This document shows positions 43,114-52,382 of a stretch of 64,000 bases of DNA, one piece after another (position 1 is the stretch's first letter; every line of letters starts with the position of its first letter). The DNA is from Alphaproteobacteria bacterium. Lineage in GTDB: Bacteria > Pseudomonadota > Alphaproteobacteria > Caulobacterales > Hyphomonadaceae. The position numbers and the translations under genes are program-made. The notes under the pieces were generated by a model. It searched no databases and had not been told where the DNA came from. It saw only the letters and a program-made list of their open reading frames with translations. The stretch spans positions 62,001 through 126,000 of the forward strand of contig JAHJSB010000060.1 in assembly GCA_018830285.1 (NCBI GenBank). The letters run 5' to 3'.

Positions 43114-43754
43114 GGTTTTGGCCCGGGCAGGGTGGCGTCCGGTTCGCGGGCATAGACGGGGGAGGGCGGATGGCTGGCCGGGTCAAAGCCGGGTGCCTTG
43201 AGCGCCGCCGTGATGGCCGAGGGCCGCATCGGACGCACATCGATTCGTTCGACCGTCTCGCCCAATGCGTCTTCGCCATCGATAAAGACCGGCACGTTAA
43301 ATCCGGCCAGCATGGCTTTCAGGTCGGTCAGGTTGACTTCGACCGGTGGGGCAATGCCGGCGTCGCCTTCCAGCCCCTGCACCCACCAGGTCTGGTCCGG
43401 CGGGCGCTTCTGCGCGAGCAGGGCGCCAAGGCTGTTGCCTTCCATGCCGGCGGGAATGGCGGCTTCCAGGCTGGTGACTCCGATGCACGCGGCGCCGGTC
43501 ACCAGGCTCAGGCCCCGCGCATAGGCGACTCCGATCCGGATGCCGGTGAAACTGCCGGGGCCGGTAACGACGGCGATCAGGTCTATGTCGGTCAGGGTGA
43601 CGCCAGCATCCGCCAGCACGCCTTCAACAAAGCCGGGCAGCTGCCTGTCCTGTCCGCGCGCCATTGCCTGCCGTGCGTCGGCGAGTATTTCGCCGTCGCG
43701 CACCACTGCCGCTTCGAGCGCAGCCAGGGCCGTATTGAGGGCAAGGACAAGCAT
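43110..43754 (-). CDS. tsaB: tRNA threonylcarbamoyladenosine biosynthesis protein TsaB
   Basis: A 214-residue ASKHA-fold protein that with TsaD and TsaE makes the t6A modification of ANN-decoding tRNAs. MLVLALNTALAALEAAVV is the N-terminal strand pair, VVTGPGSFTGIRIGVAYARGL (about 67-86) is the diagnostic TsaB motif. The C-terminal part is weakly conserved, which is normal for the family. The start at 43754 gives the standard N-terminus; the longer frame to 43838 overlaps the next gene heavily. Coupled with rimI. Confidence 0.92.
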   Translation of the reverse strand: MLVLALNTALAALEAAVVRDGEILADARQAMARGQDRQLPGFVEGVLADAGVTLTDIDLIAVVTGPGSFTGIRIGVAYARGLSLVTGAACIGVTSLEAAIPAGMEGNSLGALLAQKRPPDQTWWVQGLEGDAGIAPPVEVNLTDLKAMLAGFNVPVFIDGEDALGETVERIDVRPMRPSAITAALKAPGFDPASHPPSPVYAREPDATLPGPKP

Positions 43755-43767
43755 CCCGGGCGTGGCT

Positions 43768-44373
43768 TCAGAGAATCCGGCAGGCTTCGTCGAAGTCCAG
43801 ACGCGGACTGCGGTCAAACAGTTTGGACTTGTCGCCATGGCCGATATTGCAGATGAAATTGGCGCGCCAGTGATTCATCTCGCCATCCTGGCTCTGGAAG
43901 AATTCGGCATTGACGCCGTCGGCGTCGAAGCCGGACATCGGGCCGCAATCGAGCCCGAGCGAGCGGGCGGCGATCATCAGGTACGCGCCCTGCAACGACC
44001 CGTTGCGGAAGGCCGTCTCGTCGCGATTGCTGTTGAACCAGTCCTTTGCGCCGGGCGCATGCGGAAACAGCGCCGGAATCTTCTCCTGGAAGTGCTGGTC
44101 GTAAGCGATGATACAGGTCCATGGCGCGGTCAGTGTCTTGTCGTGATTGCCAGCAGACATATGCGGCGCAAGGCGCTTCTTGCCTTCGTCCGTGGTCACC
44201 CACACAAACCGGGCCGGCGAGCAATTGGCGCTGGTCGGGCCCATCTTGGCGAGGTCGTAGACAGCGCGCACGAGCACTTCCGGCACCGACTTGTCGATGA
44301 ATCCATTGTGGCTGCGCGCGTCGCGGAAGATGACATCAAGGGCGTGGTCGTTGACCGGATGGGCCATGGGCAT
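43768..44373 (-). CDS. Nitroreductase-family protein, RutE/malonic semialdehyde reductase-like
   Basis: A 201-residue FMN-dependent nitroreductase-fold protein. RSHNGFIDKSVP and MGPTSANCSPARFVWVTT fit the RutE/HadB-type NADH malonic semialdehyde reductase branch, and AAYLMIAARSLGLDCGPMSGFD is the shared C-terminal motif. None of the other rut genes is nearby, so pyrimidine catabolism is not implied; it may detoxify other aldehydes or nitro compounds. AAGGAAA precedes the ATG at 44373; a second ATG two codons later is possible. Confidence 0.85.
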   Translation of the reverse strand: MPMAHPVNDHALDVIFRDARSHNGFIDKSVPEVLVRAVYDLAKMGPTSANCSPARFVWVTTDEGKKRLAPHMSAGNHDKTLTAPWTCIIAYDQHFQEKIPALFPHAPGAKDWFNSNRDETAFRNGSLQGAYLMIAARSLGLDCGPMSGFDADGVNAEFFQSQDGEMNHWRANFICNIGHGDKSKLFDRSPRLDFDEACRIL

Positions 44374-44409
44374 CGTTTCCTTTTGTGATTTGGATCCCGG
44401 GTTTGGTCC

Positions 44410-44991
44410 CTAGAGGACCGCTTCGACCGCCGTCACTTCAGGAACGTAGGTTTTCAGCATGTTCTCGATGCCCTGCTTGAGCGTCATTGTCGAGGACGGG
44501 CAACCGGCACAGGCGCCCCGCATCGACAGGTGGACGATGCCGGTGTCCGGCTCGAAGCGATGGAAGATGATATCACCGCCATCCTGGGCCACAGCCGGGC
44601 GGACACGGGTCTCGATGAGTTCCTTGATTTCCGCCACGATCTCGGCGGTTTCGCCCTCGTAGACCGTACCGTCATCCTCCGCTCCGCCCGAGGCGACAGC
44701 ACCGTCTTCGACAACTGGAAGTCCGGCCATGAAATGATCCATGATCGCGGCCAGAACCATCGGCTTCATGTGCTTCCAGTCGCGACCGGCATCCTTGTTG
44801 ATCGAGACAAAATCGCTGCCGAGGAAGACGCGCTCGACACCATCGACCTGGAACAGGGCGCGGGCGAGCAGGCTCATCCTTGCGCTGGCAATATCTGGGA
44901 AATCAAACGGGCCGAGGTCACCTGCGACAGGCTGGCCGGGCAGGAATTTCACGGTATCCGGGTTCGGGGTCGGTTCGGTCTGGATGAACAT
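44410..44991 (-). CDS. nfuA: NifU/Nfu family iron-sulfur cluster carrier
   Basis: A 193-residue protein with an N-terminal Nfu_N domain (MFIQTEPTPNPDTVKFLPG, DGVERVFLGSDFVSI) and a C-terminal NifU domain whose CAGC motif (MRGACAGCPSSTMTLKQGIE) carries a [4Fe-4S] cluster. This is the standard alphaproteobacterial Nfu, in the order nfu-rutE-like-tsaB-rimI-fur seen in relatives. It transfers clusters to apo-proteins. The ATG at 44991 gives the exact family start; seven extra upstream codons are ignored. Confidence 0.92.
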   Translation of the reverse strand: MFIQTEPTPNPDTVKFLPGQPVAGDLGPFDFPDIASARMSLLARALFQVDGVERVFLGSDFVSINKDAGRDWKHMKPMVLAAIMDHFMAGLPVVEDGAVASGGAEDDGTVYEGETAEIVAEIKELIETRVRPAVAQDGGDIIFHRFEPDTGIVHLSMRGACAGCPSSTMTLKQGIENMLKTYVPEVTAVEAVL

Positions 44992-45072
44992 GGGCGTATG
45001 GGCCCCTCTCACATGGCTGCTTCCATGTTGAGATGGCCCGAAGACGTTACGTGTTCAAGGGCAAAGCGGCGT

Positions 45073-46131
45073 TCAGGGCGCGGTGGCAACCAGATCAGGG
45101 GCGAGCGAGGCGACCGATTCAAGGTCTTCCCCGGGCGCGGCGTCGAGGGCATCGGCAAGCGCCAGGGACGCGATTTTGGCCTCAGCGAGGAAGAATCCCA
45201 TGCTGGCCAGGTGGTTGGCCATCAGCATGCCGTCGCCGGGCTGGTTCGATACGATCAGCGGTTTCATGCGTGCGGCGCGGCCCCAGGCCTCCTTCGCCCG
45301 GGTCATGGCCGCCTGGACATCCGGCGTCCGGCCGAGGCGCGGCTCTGACCGCTCGGTCGCCATCAGCATTTCGCGGGCGACGTGGGCCCGGGCCTTGGCG
45401 CCATAGAAGGCGATGATGTCGGTGCGGCTGGCAGGCCACTCGACGACGTCGCGATTGATCTGGGTCGAGAGGTCCGTGAGGTCTGTTTCAGCCCAGCCGG
45501 CAAACTGGCGGGCTTCTGCCTTGAGCAGTTCCAGCCGGTCAGGCTGGATGGCCAGTCCGCGTGCGGCGCGGGTGTCGAAACGGTTGAGTGCCTCGGCCGC
45601 CGAGGTCAGGCGCGGGCGCATGTCGTCGCCCGGCATGCCGTGCAGCAGGCGGGCTGCGGCGGTAAGGTCGGCGTCGGGTTCGCCATTGACGGGGCTCATC
45701 ACGGCAAGCAGGCGCGTGTGTTCCGCTAGTGCGTCAGTGGTCGCCTTCTGCCAGGCAGGCATGGCGGTCAGGCGGGCCTGCGGGTGCCAGCTGGCGCGGT
45801 CGCCAGCCCAGCCGGTACCTTCCAGTTCGCGGGCAATCTTGTTGATGGCAACGCCCGCTTCGGGTGAGGACCAGTTCTGGCTCGTGGCGAGGAGGACATC
45901 GCTGTCATCGATCCTGTGCGACATCACGGTCATCACCGGATAGGCCAGCACCGCGCCAACGACGACGCCGACTTTCAACATCAGGATGGAACGGCGCCAC
46001 CAGCGCTGGAAAAACAGCATGATCGGGCTGGGTTCGGCATAGTCGAAGGTCACAAGATGATCGGTACCGATCCGGGTCACGACGGGCCCTTCCTCCTGGT
46101 AGGCCGCAGGCAAGCGACTATCAAATGCCAT
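45073..46131 (-). CDS. Membrane protein of unknown function, possibly DUF2333-like
   Basis: A 352-residue protein with one membrane span at about residues 47-72 (LMLKVGVVVGAVLAYPVMTVMS) and a long helical, presumably periplasmic C-terminal part. Segments such as SQNWSSPEAGVAINKIARELEGTGW and FYGAKARAHVAREMLMA recall DUF2333 proteins, but I am not sure of that match. A perfect CtrA-type box lies 64-79 bp upstream, so it may be cell-cycle controlled. Nothing else hints at function. Confidence 0.75.
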   Translation of the reverse strand: MAFDSRLPAAYQEEGPVVTRIGTDHLVTFDYAEPSPIMLFFQRWWRRSILMLKVGVVVGAVLAYPVMTVMSHRIDDSDVLLATSQNWSSPEAGVAINKIARELEGTGWAGDRASWHPQARLTAMPAWQKATTDALAEHTRLLAVMSPVNGEPDADLTAAARLLHGMPGDDMRPRLTSAAEALNRFDTRAARGLAIQPDRLELLKAEARQFAGWAETDLTDLSTQINRDVVEWPASRTDIIAFYGAKARAHVAREMLMATERSEPRLGRTPDVQAAMTRAKEAWGRAARMKPLIVSNQPGDGMLMANHLASMGFFLAEAKIASLALADALDAAPGEDLESVASLAPDLVATAP

Positions 46132-46194
46132 CCACTCTACTTTCGAACGCTGGAACTGTTGCTATTGCGACACTATGCTGGGATTTCCACGTCA

Positions 46195-46210
46195 TTAACA
46201 GTCCCTTAAC
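46195..46210. promoter_or_regulatory. Perfect CtrA-type box
   Basis: TTAA-CAGTCCC-TTAAC matches the CtrA consensus TTAA-N7-TTAAC in every specified base. It lies 64 bp upstream of the start of the minus-strand membrane protein gene at 45073-46131, and a further TTAAA half-site follows at 46213. Confidence 0.6.
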
Positions 46211-46254
46211 CGTTAAATCTCTGCAACCCCGATTCTCGCGTGCAATTGTCCTGC

Positions 46255-46282
46255 CAAAGCCCTTGTCAGGCTTTGTTTTTTT
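46255..46282 (+). terminator. Orphan plus-facing intrinsic terminator
   Basis: CAAAGCC (46255-46261) pairs with GGCTTTG (46269-46275), 7-base loop, followed by seven T. No plus-strand gene lies upstream; both neighbours are on the minus strand, and in their direction the T-run is on the wrong side. Confidence 0.6.
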
Positions 46283-46310
46283 CGCACGCGCGTACCTGAA
46301 AAAATAACAG

Positions 46311-46769
46311 TCAGCCGTCCTGGCCGATGATTTCCGCTTTCGTGACCAGCAATTGTTCCCGGCCCTGACCATTGCTGAATGTCAGCACGAGATCGACTTC
46401 GTCGCCGATGGCAACATTCGGCTTCAGACCGAAGAACATGAGGTGGTTTGCGCCGCGTTCAAGCACGAGCGGGGTTTTCGCGGTCACTGGCAGCGACTCG
46501 ACCTGCCGCATGCGCATCATGCCGCCTTCCATCGTCATGGTGTGGATTTCCACACTCTCGGCAATGTCGGCAGACACACCGATCAACGCTTCGTCGGCAC
46601 CGGTCACCGTGACGACCATGCCACCACTTGAGACGTCACGACCTTCGGCTGGCTTGACGATATAGGCGTCGGTAACTTCAAGAACGCTCACGCCGTCGGG
46701 AAGGGGCTTGGAACAGGCAGCGACCATGCCGAGTCCCAGCAGCGCGGCTGCGAGAGGTGAAAGTTTCAT
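46311..46769 (-). CDS. Copper chaperone PCu(A)C family lipoprotein
   Basis: A 152-residue protein with a signal peptide ending in lipobox VAAC and a PCu(A)C cupredoxin-like domain. The copper-binding histidine/methionine set is seen in SVEIHTMTMEGGMMRM (around residues 74-89) and GANHLMFFGL (around 108-117), matching the H-M-x10-M-x21-H-x-M pattern in outline. Such proteins deliver Cu(I) to cytochrome oxidase assembly. Here the chaperone is membrane-tethered, and no cox gene is adjacent. The ATG at 46769 is chosen for the signal peptide. Confidence 0.9.
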   Translation of the reverse strand: MKLSPLAAALLGLGMVAACSKPLPDGVSVLEVTDAYIVKPAEGRDVSSGGMVVTVTGADEALIGVSADIAESVEIHTMTMEGGMMRMRQVESLPVTAKTPLVLERGANHLMFFGLKPNVAIGDEVDLVLTFSNGQGREQLLVTKAEIIGQDG

Positions 46770-46857
46770 CTTGCGTCCTTTCGGGTGAATCACATCACGC
46801 ACGAACTTAGGCGCATTGCCCGACGCGTGGAAGGTGGCACACTGCCGCGAACTGCGT

Positions 46858-47895
46858 TCAGGCCTGCCAGAACCCGATGATGCGGCGCACGTCATCCATG
46901 ACCGGCGCGGCAATCGCGCGGGCCCGGTCAGCACCGGACGCAAGCGCCCGGTCAATTTCGGCCGGGTCGGCCAGGATGTCGCGATAGCGCGCTGTGATCG
47001 GCGACAGGTGGGCCACGGTGACGTCAATCAGTGCGGGCTTGAACACGCCAAAACCTTGCCCGCCGAACTGGCTGAGAACGGAATCGACCGTCTCGCCTGA
47101 TAACGCGCTGTAGATGCCGACAAGGTTCGCGACTTCCGGACGGCCCTTGAGCCCTTCGGCGTCGCTCGGCATGTCGCCCAGCAGGTCGGTCTTGGCCTTC
47201 TTGATCTTCTTGGAAATGTCTTCTGCCGAATCCACCAGGTTGATGCGAGACAGTTCCGATGGGTCGGATTTCGACATCTTCTTCGTGCCGTCCTTCAGGC
47301 TCATGATGCGCGCACCAGGCCCCTGGATCAGCGGTTCGGGCACTGGGAAGAAGTCCGGCACGTCATAGTCCCGATTGAATCGCTCGGCGATGTCACGGGC
47401 CAGCTCAAGGTGCTGTTTCTGGTCATCGCCGACAGGAACATGCGTGGCCTTGTACAGGAGAATGTCTGCCGCCATCAGGACCGGATAGGTAAACAGCCCC
47501 ACCGATGCGCGCTCGGCGTCCTTGCCGGCCTTGTCCTTGAACTGGGTCATTCGCTCGACCCAGCCCATGCGGGCCACGCAGTTGAACACCCAGGCCAGTT
47601 CGGCATGTTCCGGCACCGCTGATTGCGGAAACACCACGGACTTGTCCGGATCAATGCCGCAGGCCAGGAAAGCGGCCGCGATCTGGCGCGTCTGGTCCAG
47701 CAGGTCGCGCGGAGTGACCGGCATGGTCAACGCGTGCATGTTCACCACGCAGTAGATGCCCTCGCGTCCTGATTCCTGGAGGTCGACGAACTTCTTCAGC
47801 GCGCCGAGATAGTTGCCAAGATGCAGGTTCCCTGTCGGCTGGATGCCGGAGAAGATGCGCTCGGGGCCGGTATAGGCAGGGGTCTTGTCAGTCAT
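46858..47895 (-). CDS. trpS: Tryptophanyl-tRNA synthetase
   Basis: A 345-residue class Ic aminoacyl-tRNA synthetase, which charges tRNA-Trp. The HIGH-like motif is [12 protein letters not shown] near residue 18 and the KMSKS loop [12 protein letters not shown] near 206; [26 protein letters not shown] lies between them. Full length for the bacterial type. The ATG at 47895 is preferred to a TTG four codons upstream. It follows murJ by 24 bp on the same strand and is likely co-transcribed, an order seen in other alphaproteobacteria. Confidence 0.96.
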   Translation of the reverse strand: MTDKTPAYTGPERIFSGIQPTGNLHLGNYLGALKKFVDLQESGREGIYCVVNMHALTMPVTPRDLLDQTRQIAAAFLACGIDPDKSVVFPQSAVPEHAELAWVFNCVARMGWVERMTQFKDKAGKDAERASVGLFTYPVLMAADILLYKATHVPVGDDQKQHLELARDIAERFNRDYDVPDFFPVPEPLIQGPGARIMSLKDGTKKMSKSDPSELSRINLVDSAEDISKKIKKAKTDLLGDMPSDAEGLKGRPEVANLVGIYSALSGETVDSVLSQFGGQGFGVFKPALIDVTVAHLSPITARYRDILADPAEIDRALASGADRARAIAAPVMDDVRRIIGFWQA

Positions 47896-47919
47896 GGGCT
47901 GGGCCAATAGCGCGTTTGA

Positions 47920-49476
47920 TCAGCGCCGCATAGTGCGGCGAATGTCGCTGATTCGCACGGCGCCGGTGATAATTGCGGCGAGCGCATAGGTCACGCCGCC
48001 GGCCAGGACGATGGCCACGGCGGTCAGGGCCTTGCTGTCATAAAGATGCGCCTTGATCGGCTCGAGGTTTCGCATCATCAGCCAGACCACGACAGACATG
48101 ATCCCCGTCGCGAGCATGGCCCGGACGAGTCCGGAGGCCAGCCGGGGTCCGGGCCGGTACCAGTCACGGCGGATCAAGGTGGCCCATAGCAGGGCGACAT
48201 TCACCCACGCGGCGATACTGGTAGCGATCGCAAGGCCGACAAAACCCTGCTGGCCCAGCGCCTTCATCCAGAAGAACAGGCCTGCGCCCAGCACGGTATT
48301 GATGAACACCGACACCAGGGCGTAGCGCATCGGGGTCTTGGTATCCTCGCGGGCGAAATAGGCCGGCGCCAGAACCTTGATCAGCACGAAGGCCGGTACG
48401 CCCCACGCAAAGTGGAACAATGCGCTGCCTGACTGGAAGGCGTCGTCGGCCAGGAAGGCCCCGCGTACGAAAAAGGCGTCGATCAGGAACACCGGCGCCA
48501 GCATAAGCGCCGCCGCGGCCGGCAGGGTCAGCGCCATGGCCAGGCCGATGCCTTCATCCATTGTCGCACGGCTCGAGTCGTCGTCCAGCGCGCGGGCGGC
48601 CCGCGACAGACGCGGTAGGATCGCTATGCCGACTGCCACGCCGACCAGCCCGAGCGGCAACTGGTAGAGCCGGTCGGCGGCATATAGCCAACTCTTGGCG
48701 CCGACTTCGAAACTGGCCAGCGACTGGCTGACGATGATGTTGATCTGGGTGCCGCTGGCGGCAATCGTACCGGGCAGGGCCAGCAGCATGACCTTGCGCA
48801 CGGCAGGCGTCAGGCGCGGCCAGCCGATCAAGCTGAGATGGACCTTCTGGCGGCTCACGCCCCACCAGAGGGCGCCGGCTTGCAGCACGCCCGCCACCAA
48901 ATAGGCAATCGAGGCGGCCTTGGCGGTGAGGACAGGGTCAGTGCTCACAAAGGCGGCGGGTATGAGGCAAAGGTTCAGGATCGTCGGGACGCCCGCCGAC
49001 AGGATGAATCGTTCCGACGAATTCAGGACGCCCGACAGGAGGGCGCCGAGTGCCATGAAGGTGAGATAGGGCATGGTGATGCGCGTCAGGAAGACCGCAA
49101 GATTATAGTGCACGGCATCGTCAGCCTGGCCGCCATGGATCAGCAACAGCACCCAGGGCATGAAGACCTGCGCGAGAATGGTCAGGCCCGCCGTGGCCGC
49201 GAACAGCACCCGCATCGCTTCCTGTGCCACCACGCGAGCCGCTTCCGCGCCTTCGACCTCCAACGTGCGGGCATAGGTGGGCACGAAGGCCGAGGCAAAG
49301 GCGCCCTCGGCAAAGACGCGGCGGAACAGGTTCGGGAGTTGCTGCGCTGTCGCCCAGGCGTCGCCAATCGGCCCGGCGCCGATACGCGCGACCAGCAGGA
49401 TGTCGCGCACCATGCCCAGCACGCGGCTTGCCAGCGTGAGGGAAGATTGCACGAGTGTGTTGCGCGCGACGCTCAT
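47920..49476 (-). CDS. murJ: Lipid II flippase MurJ
   Basis: A 518-residue, 14-span MOP-superfamily flippase moving lipid II to the periplasmic face for peptidoglycan synthesis. The N-terminal LASRVLGMVRDILLVARIGAG, the FAEGAFASAFVPTYA segment with conserved charged residues, and the NIIVSQSLAS region are standard for MurJ/MviN. Good length. It stands between glnD and trpS, the conserved glnD-murJ-trpS order of many Alphaproteobacteria, with 22- and 24-bp gaps. Confidence 0.95.
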   Translation of the reverse strand: MSVARNTLVQSSLTLASRVLGMVRDILLVARIGAGPIGDAWATAQQLPNLFRRVFAEGAFASAFVPTYARTLEVEGAEAARVVAQEAMRVLFAATAGLTILAQVFMPWVLLLIHGGQADDAVHYNLAVFLTRITMPYLTFMALGALLSGVLNSSERFILSAGVPTILNLCLIPAAFVSTDPVLTAKAASIAYLVAGVLQAGALWWGVSRQKVHLSLIGWPRLTPAVRKVMLLALPGTIAASGTQINIIVSQSLASFEVGAKSWLYAADRLYQLPLGLVGVAVGIAILPRLSRAARALDDDSSRATMDEGIGLAMALTLPAAAALMLAPVFLIDAFFVRGAFLADDAFQSGSALFHFAWGVPAFVLIKVLAPAYFAREDTKTPMRYALVSVFINTVLGAGLFFWMKALGQQGFVGLAIATSIAAWVNVALLWATLIRRDWYRPGPRLASGLVRAMLATGIMSVVVWLMMRNLEPIKAHLYDSKALTAVAIVLAGGVTYALAAIITGAVRISDIRRTMRR

Positions 49477-49498
49477 GCGAGATTCATTCGGTGAATTC

Positions 49499-52348
49499 TC
49501 AGAAACTGTCCACGGCGCGGGATCGTTTCAGTTTCCGGGCCGGCGTGTGCGGCGCATCCAGCTCTTCGCGCCCAAGTACGGCGAGAAGACGTTCCTTCAA
49601 TGTATCCTTGCGTGCCTTTGTGCCCAATTTCTGGCCCTGCGCATTCTGGACGTAGAACGCATCGAACACGCGCTCGCCATAGGACCCGACATGCGCCGAG
49701 TGGATCGACAGTTTCATGTCGGCCAGTACGTCGGCGACTTCATGCAGCAGGCCGGGCCTGTCGCGTCCGGCGACGTCGATGACCGTATATTCCGCCGAGA
49801 GGTCGTCGCGGATCTGCACCGAGGGCTGCACGAGGAAGGCCGCCTCGCGGCGCCCTGCGCGCGTCTTGACGTCGCCCGTGATCGGGTTGCCCGCCAGCGC
49901 GTCCCGCATCGCCGCTTCCAGTCGCTCCATCCGCGGTGCATCGCCCGCCGCGAAAGCCGCCTTGTTATTGTCCTGCAGCATGAAAATATCGACGATCCGG
50001 CCGCTATTGCTGGTGAAGACCTGCGCCGAGACCACGTTCGCGCCAAGCCGCGCGAGGGTACCGGCCAGGTCGGCAAACAGGCCGGTCCGGTCGGCGCCGG
50101 ACACGATCATGGCCACTGCGCCGCCATCGGCGAGATACCGGTGCGCAACCGTGTCATCATTGTCGGTCAACACGCTTGCCTGCCATGCCAGGTCATCGGG
50201 GTCGAACCCGGTCCAGTAGGCGGTTTCCATTTCCAGCATGATCGCCGGCACGCTGCCGATCTGGCCGATCAGTGCCTTGCGCCGACGTTCGGCGCGCGCT
50301 TCCAGCTCGGCGTGCACGCCGGCTTCGTCAGTGCGCCCTCCGCGCAGCGCAGCCGCTGTGTTATTGTACAGATCGGCCAGCAACTGGCCCTTCCAGGCGT
50401 TCCAGACGGCCGGCCCGACGGCCTTGATGTCGGCAACCGTGAGAATGTAGAGCAGGCGCAACCGTTCCAGCGAACCGACGAGTTCCGCGAATTGCGCCAC
50501 CGTTCGCGGATCGGAAATGTCCCGCTTCTGGGCCGTCTCGCTCATTTCCAGATGGTGTCCCACCAGCCAGGCGACGAGTTCGGTTTCTGCTTGCGGCAGG
50601 CCCAGGCGTTCGCACGCCCGCGTCGATGTCTTCGTGCCTTCGATCTGCTGGTCGCCCTTGCCCTTGCCCGTATCGTGCAACAGCATGGCCAGGTACAATG
50701 CCCGGCGGTTTTCCAGCAGCGGAAACAGTTCCGAGACCAGCGCGACCTGGTCGCCGCGCCCGTGTTCCATGTCGGAAATATAGGCGACCGCGCGGATCGT
50801 GTGCTCATCCACCGTATAGTGATGGTACATGTTGAATTGGGTCTGGGCCACGATGCCGCCGAATTCCGGCATGATCCGGCCGAGCAGGCCGGACTCGTTC
50901 ATCCAGCGCAGCACCTGGCCCGGCCGGTCTCCGCCCATGATTGATTCCAGCACCAGCCTGCGGGCTTCCGGCAGTTCGCGAACGGTTTCATTGATGCCGC
51001 GCAGGTTGCGCGTCAGGGCCGTCAGGGCGGCGGGATGGATATCCTTGCCTTCGCGGCGGGCAATCGTGAACAGGCGCAGCATGTTCAGCGGATCGGTCTC
51101 CATCACGTCTTCACTGGTCACGTTGATGCGGCCATTGTCGAGCGTGAAGCCCTTGTCCTTCAGCGCCTGTGGCGCGCGGACCGGCAGGAAACGCCGCAGG
51201 CCCTCGGGCTTCTTCTTGTGGTCGGCTTCCAGTTTCGCCGCCAGGATGCGGGTCAGGCCGCCGACGTCCTTGGCGATCAGGAAATAGCGTTTCATGAACC
51301 GCTCGACGCCCTGCTGCTCGCCGCGATCGCGATAGCCCATGCGCGAGGCGATCTCCGGCTGCAGGTCGAAGCCGAGACGCTCTTCGGGCCGGCCGGTCAC
51401 GAAGTGCAAGTGGCAGCGCACCGTCCAGAGGAATTTTGCGGCCCGGATGAAGACCGCATACTCATGGTCGGTGAACGGACCATTGCGCATGACGTCTTCC
51501 AGCGTCGTGCCGCCATACATGTGCTTGGTGATCCAGTAGAGCGTCTGCAGGTCGCGCAGGCCGCCCTTGCCCTCTTTCAGGTTTGGCTCGACCACATAGC
51601 GCGCATCACCGTGCCGGGCATGGCGTGCGTCGCGTTCGGCCAGCTTGTCGGCAATGAACAGGGCGTCCTTGCCCTTCACGGCGTCCTTCTGGAATAGCTC
51701 GAACATGTCAGCTGCCAGAACCTCGTCACCGCAGATGAACCTGGCGTCCAGCATCGATGTCTTGATCGTGACGTCTTCGGCAGCAAGCTTGACGCATTCG
51801 TTAGGCGTGCGGAACGCATGCCCCACTTTCAGGCCCATGTCCCACATCGCGTAGAGCATGTATTCGATAACGCTTTCGGTGTGCGGGCTGGCCTTGTAGG
51901 CGCGCAGGAACAGGAGGTCGGTATCGGACGACGGCGCCATCACGCCGCGCCCATAGCCGCCGGTGGCGACAATCGCGATCCGCTCGGCCTCGGTGGGGTT
52001 GCGCGCGCGGATCACGTGTGTGGTCGTATAATCGTACAGCGCGTGGATGACTTCATCCTGCACGGCGCACAGGAGGCGCGCCGTATCCAGCCCGTCAGCG
52101 CCCTGCTGCAGGCGTTCCTGCGCAATCATGCGGCCGCGGAACAGCGCGGCGTGCAAATGGTCGATGGCGACCTTTCGGGCTGCCTGCGGGTCGCCGAGAT
52201 TGTTCTGGGCTGCCGCCGTCAGCTTCACCCGCAGCGCGCGCCCGTCGATGATATTGGAAATCCGCCAGCGCCCGGGCCGTCGCTTCGACGGGCTGCGTGT
52301 CTCGACGAGGCTTGGCGCCTTGGGGGCAGGGGTCGACGTTTCGGTCAT
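49499..52348 (-). CDS. glnD: [Protein-PII] uridylyltransferase/uridylyl-removing enzyme GlnD
   Basis: A 949-residue bifunctional nitrogen sensor. The nucleotidyltransferase domain (ATGGYGRGVMAPSSDTDLLFL, around residues 130-150) uridylylates PII; the HD domain (VDEHTIRAVAYI ... LLHDTGKGKG, around 510-560) removes UMP; two ACT domains at the C-terminus (VSGADRTGLFADLAGTLARL and VAGRDRPGLLHEVADVLADM) sense glutamine. All active-site motifs appear intact. A plus-strand shadow frame of over 550 codons inside it is spurious. Confidence 0.96.
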   Translation of the reverse strand: MTETSTPAPKAPSLVETRSPSKRRPGRWRISNIIDGRALRVKLTAAAQNNLGDPQAARKVAIDHLHAALFRGRMIAQERLQQGADGLDTARLLCAVQDEVIHALYDYTTTHVIRARNPTEAERIAIVATGGYGRGVMAPSSDTDLLFLRAYKASPHTESVIEYMLYAMWDMGLKVGHAFRTPNECVKLAAEDVTIKTSMLDARFICGDEVLAADMFELFQKDAVKGKDALFIADKLAERDARHARHGDARYVVEPNLKEGKGGLRDLQTLYWITKHMYGGTTLEDVMRNGPFTDHEYAVFIRAAKFLWTVRCHLHFVTGRPEERLGFDLQPEIASRMGYRDRGEQQGVERFMKRYFLIAKDVGGLTRILAAKLEADHKKKPEGLRRFLPVRAPQALKDKGFTLDNGRINVTSEDVMETDPLNMLRLFTIARREGKDIHPAALTALTRNLRGINETVRELPEARRLVLESIMGGDRPGQVLRWMNESGLLGRIMPEFGGIVAQTQFNMYHHYTVDEHTIRAVAYISDMEHGRGDQVALVSELFPLLENRRALYLAMLLHDTGKGKGDQQIEGTKTSTRACERLGLPQAETELVAWLVGHHLEMSETAQKRDISDPRTVAQFAELVGSLERLRLLYILTVADIKAVGPAVWNAWKGQLLADLYNNTAAALRGGRTDEAGVHAELEARAERRRKALIGQIGSVPAIMLEMETAYWTGFDPDDLAWQASVLTDNDDTVAHRYLADGGAVAMIVSGADRTGLFADLAGTLARLGANVVSAQVFTSNSGRIVDIFMLQDNNKAAFAAGDAPRMERLEAAMRDALAGNPITGDVKTRAGRREAAFLVQPSVQIRDDLSAEYTVIDVAGRDRPGLLHEVADVLADMKLSIHSAHVGSYGERVFDAFYVQNAQGQKLGTKARKDTLKERLLAVLGREELDAPHTPARKLKRSRAVDSF

Positions 52349-52382
52349 GCAATTCCTATAGCAGGTCAGGGCCTGCGGACTA

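Noticed and set aside
49277-50944. Plus-strand open frame of 555 codons
   Set aside because: It lies antisense within glnD and murJ, both of which carry intact family motifs. Long shadow frames arise from high GC; the same applies to frames antisense to cckA, rhlE, moxR, the VWA gene, acr3 and pip.
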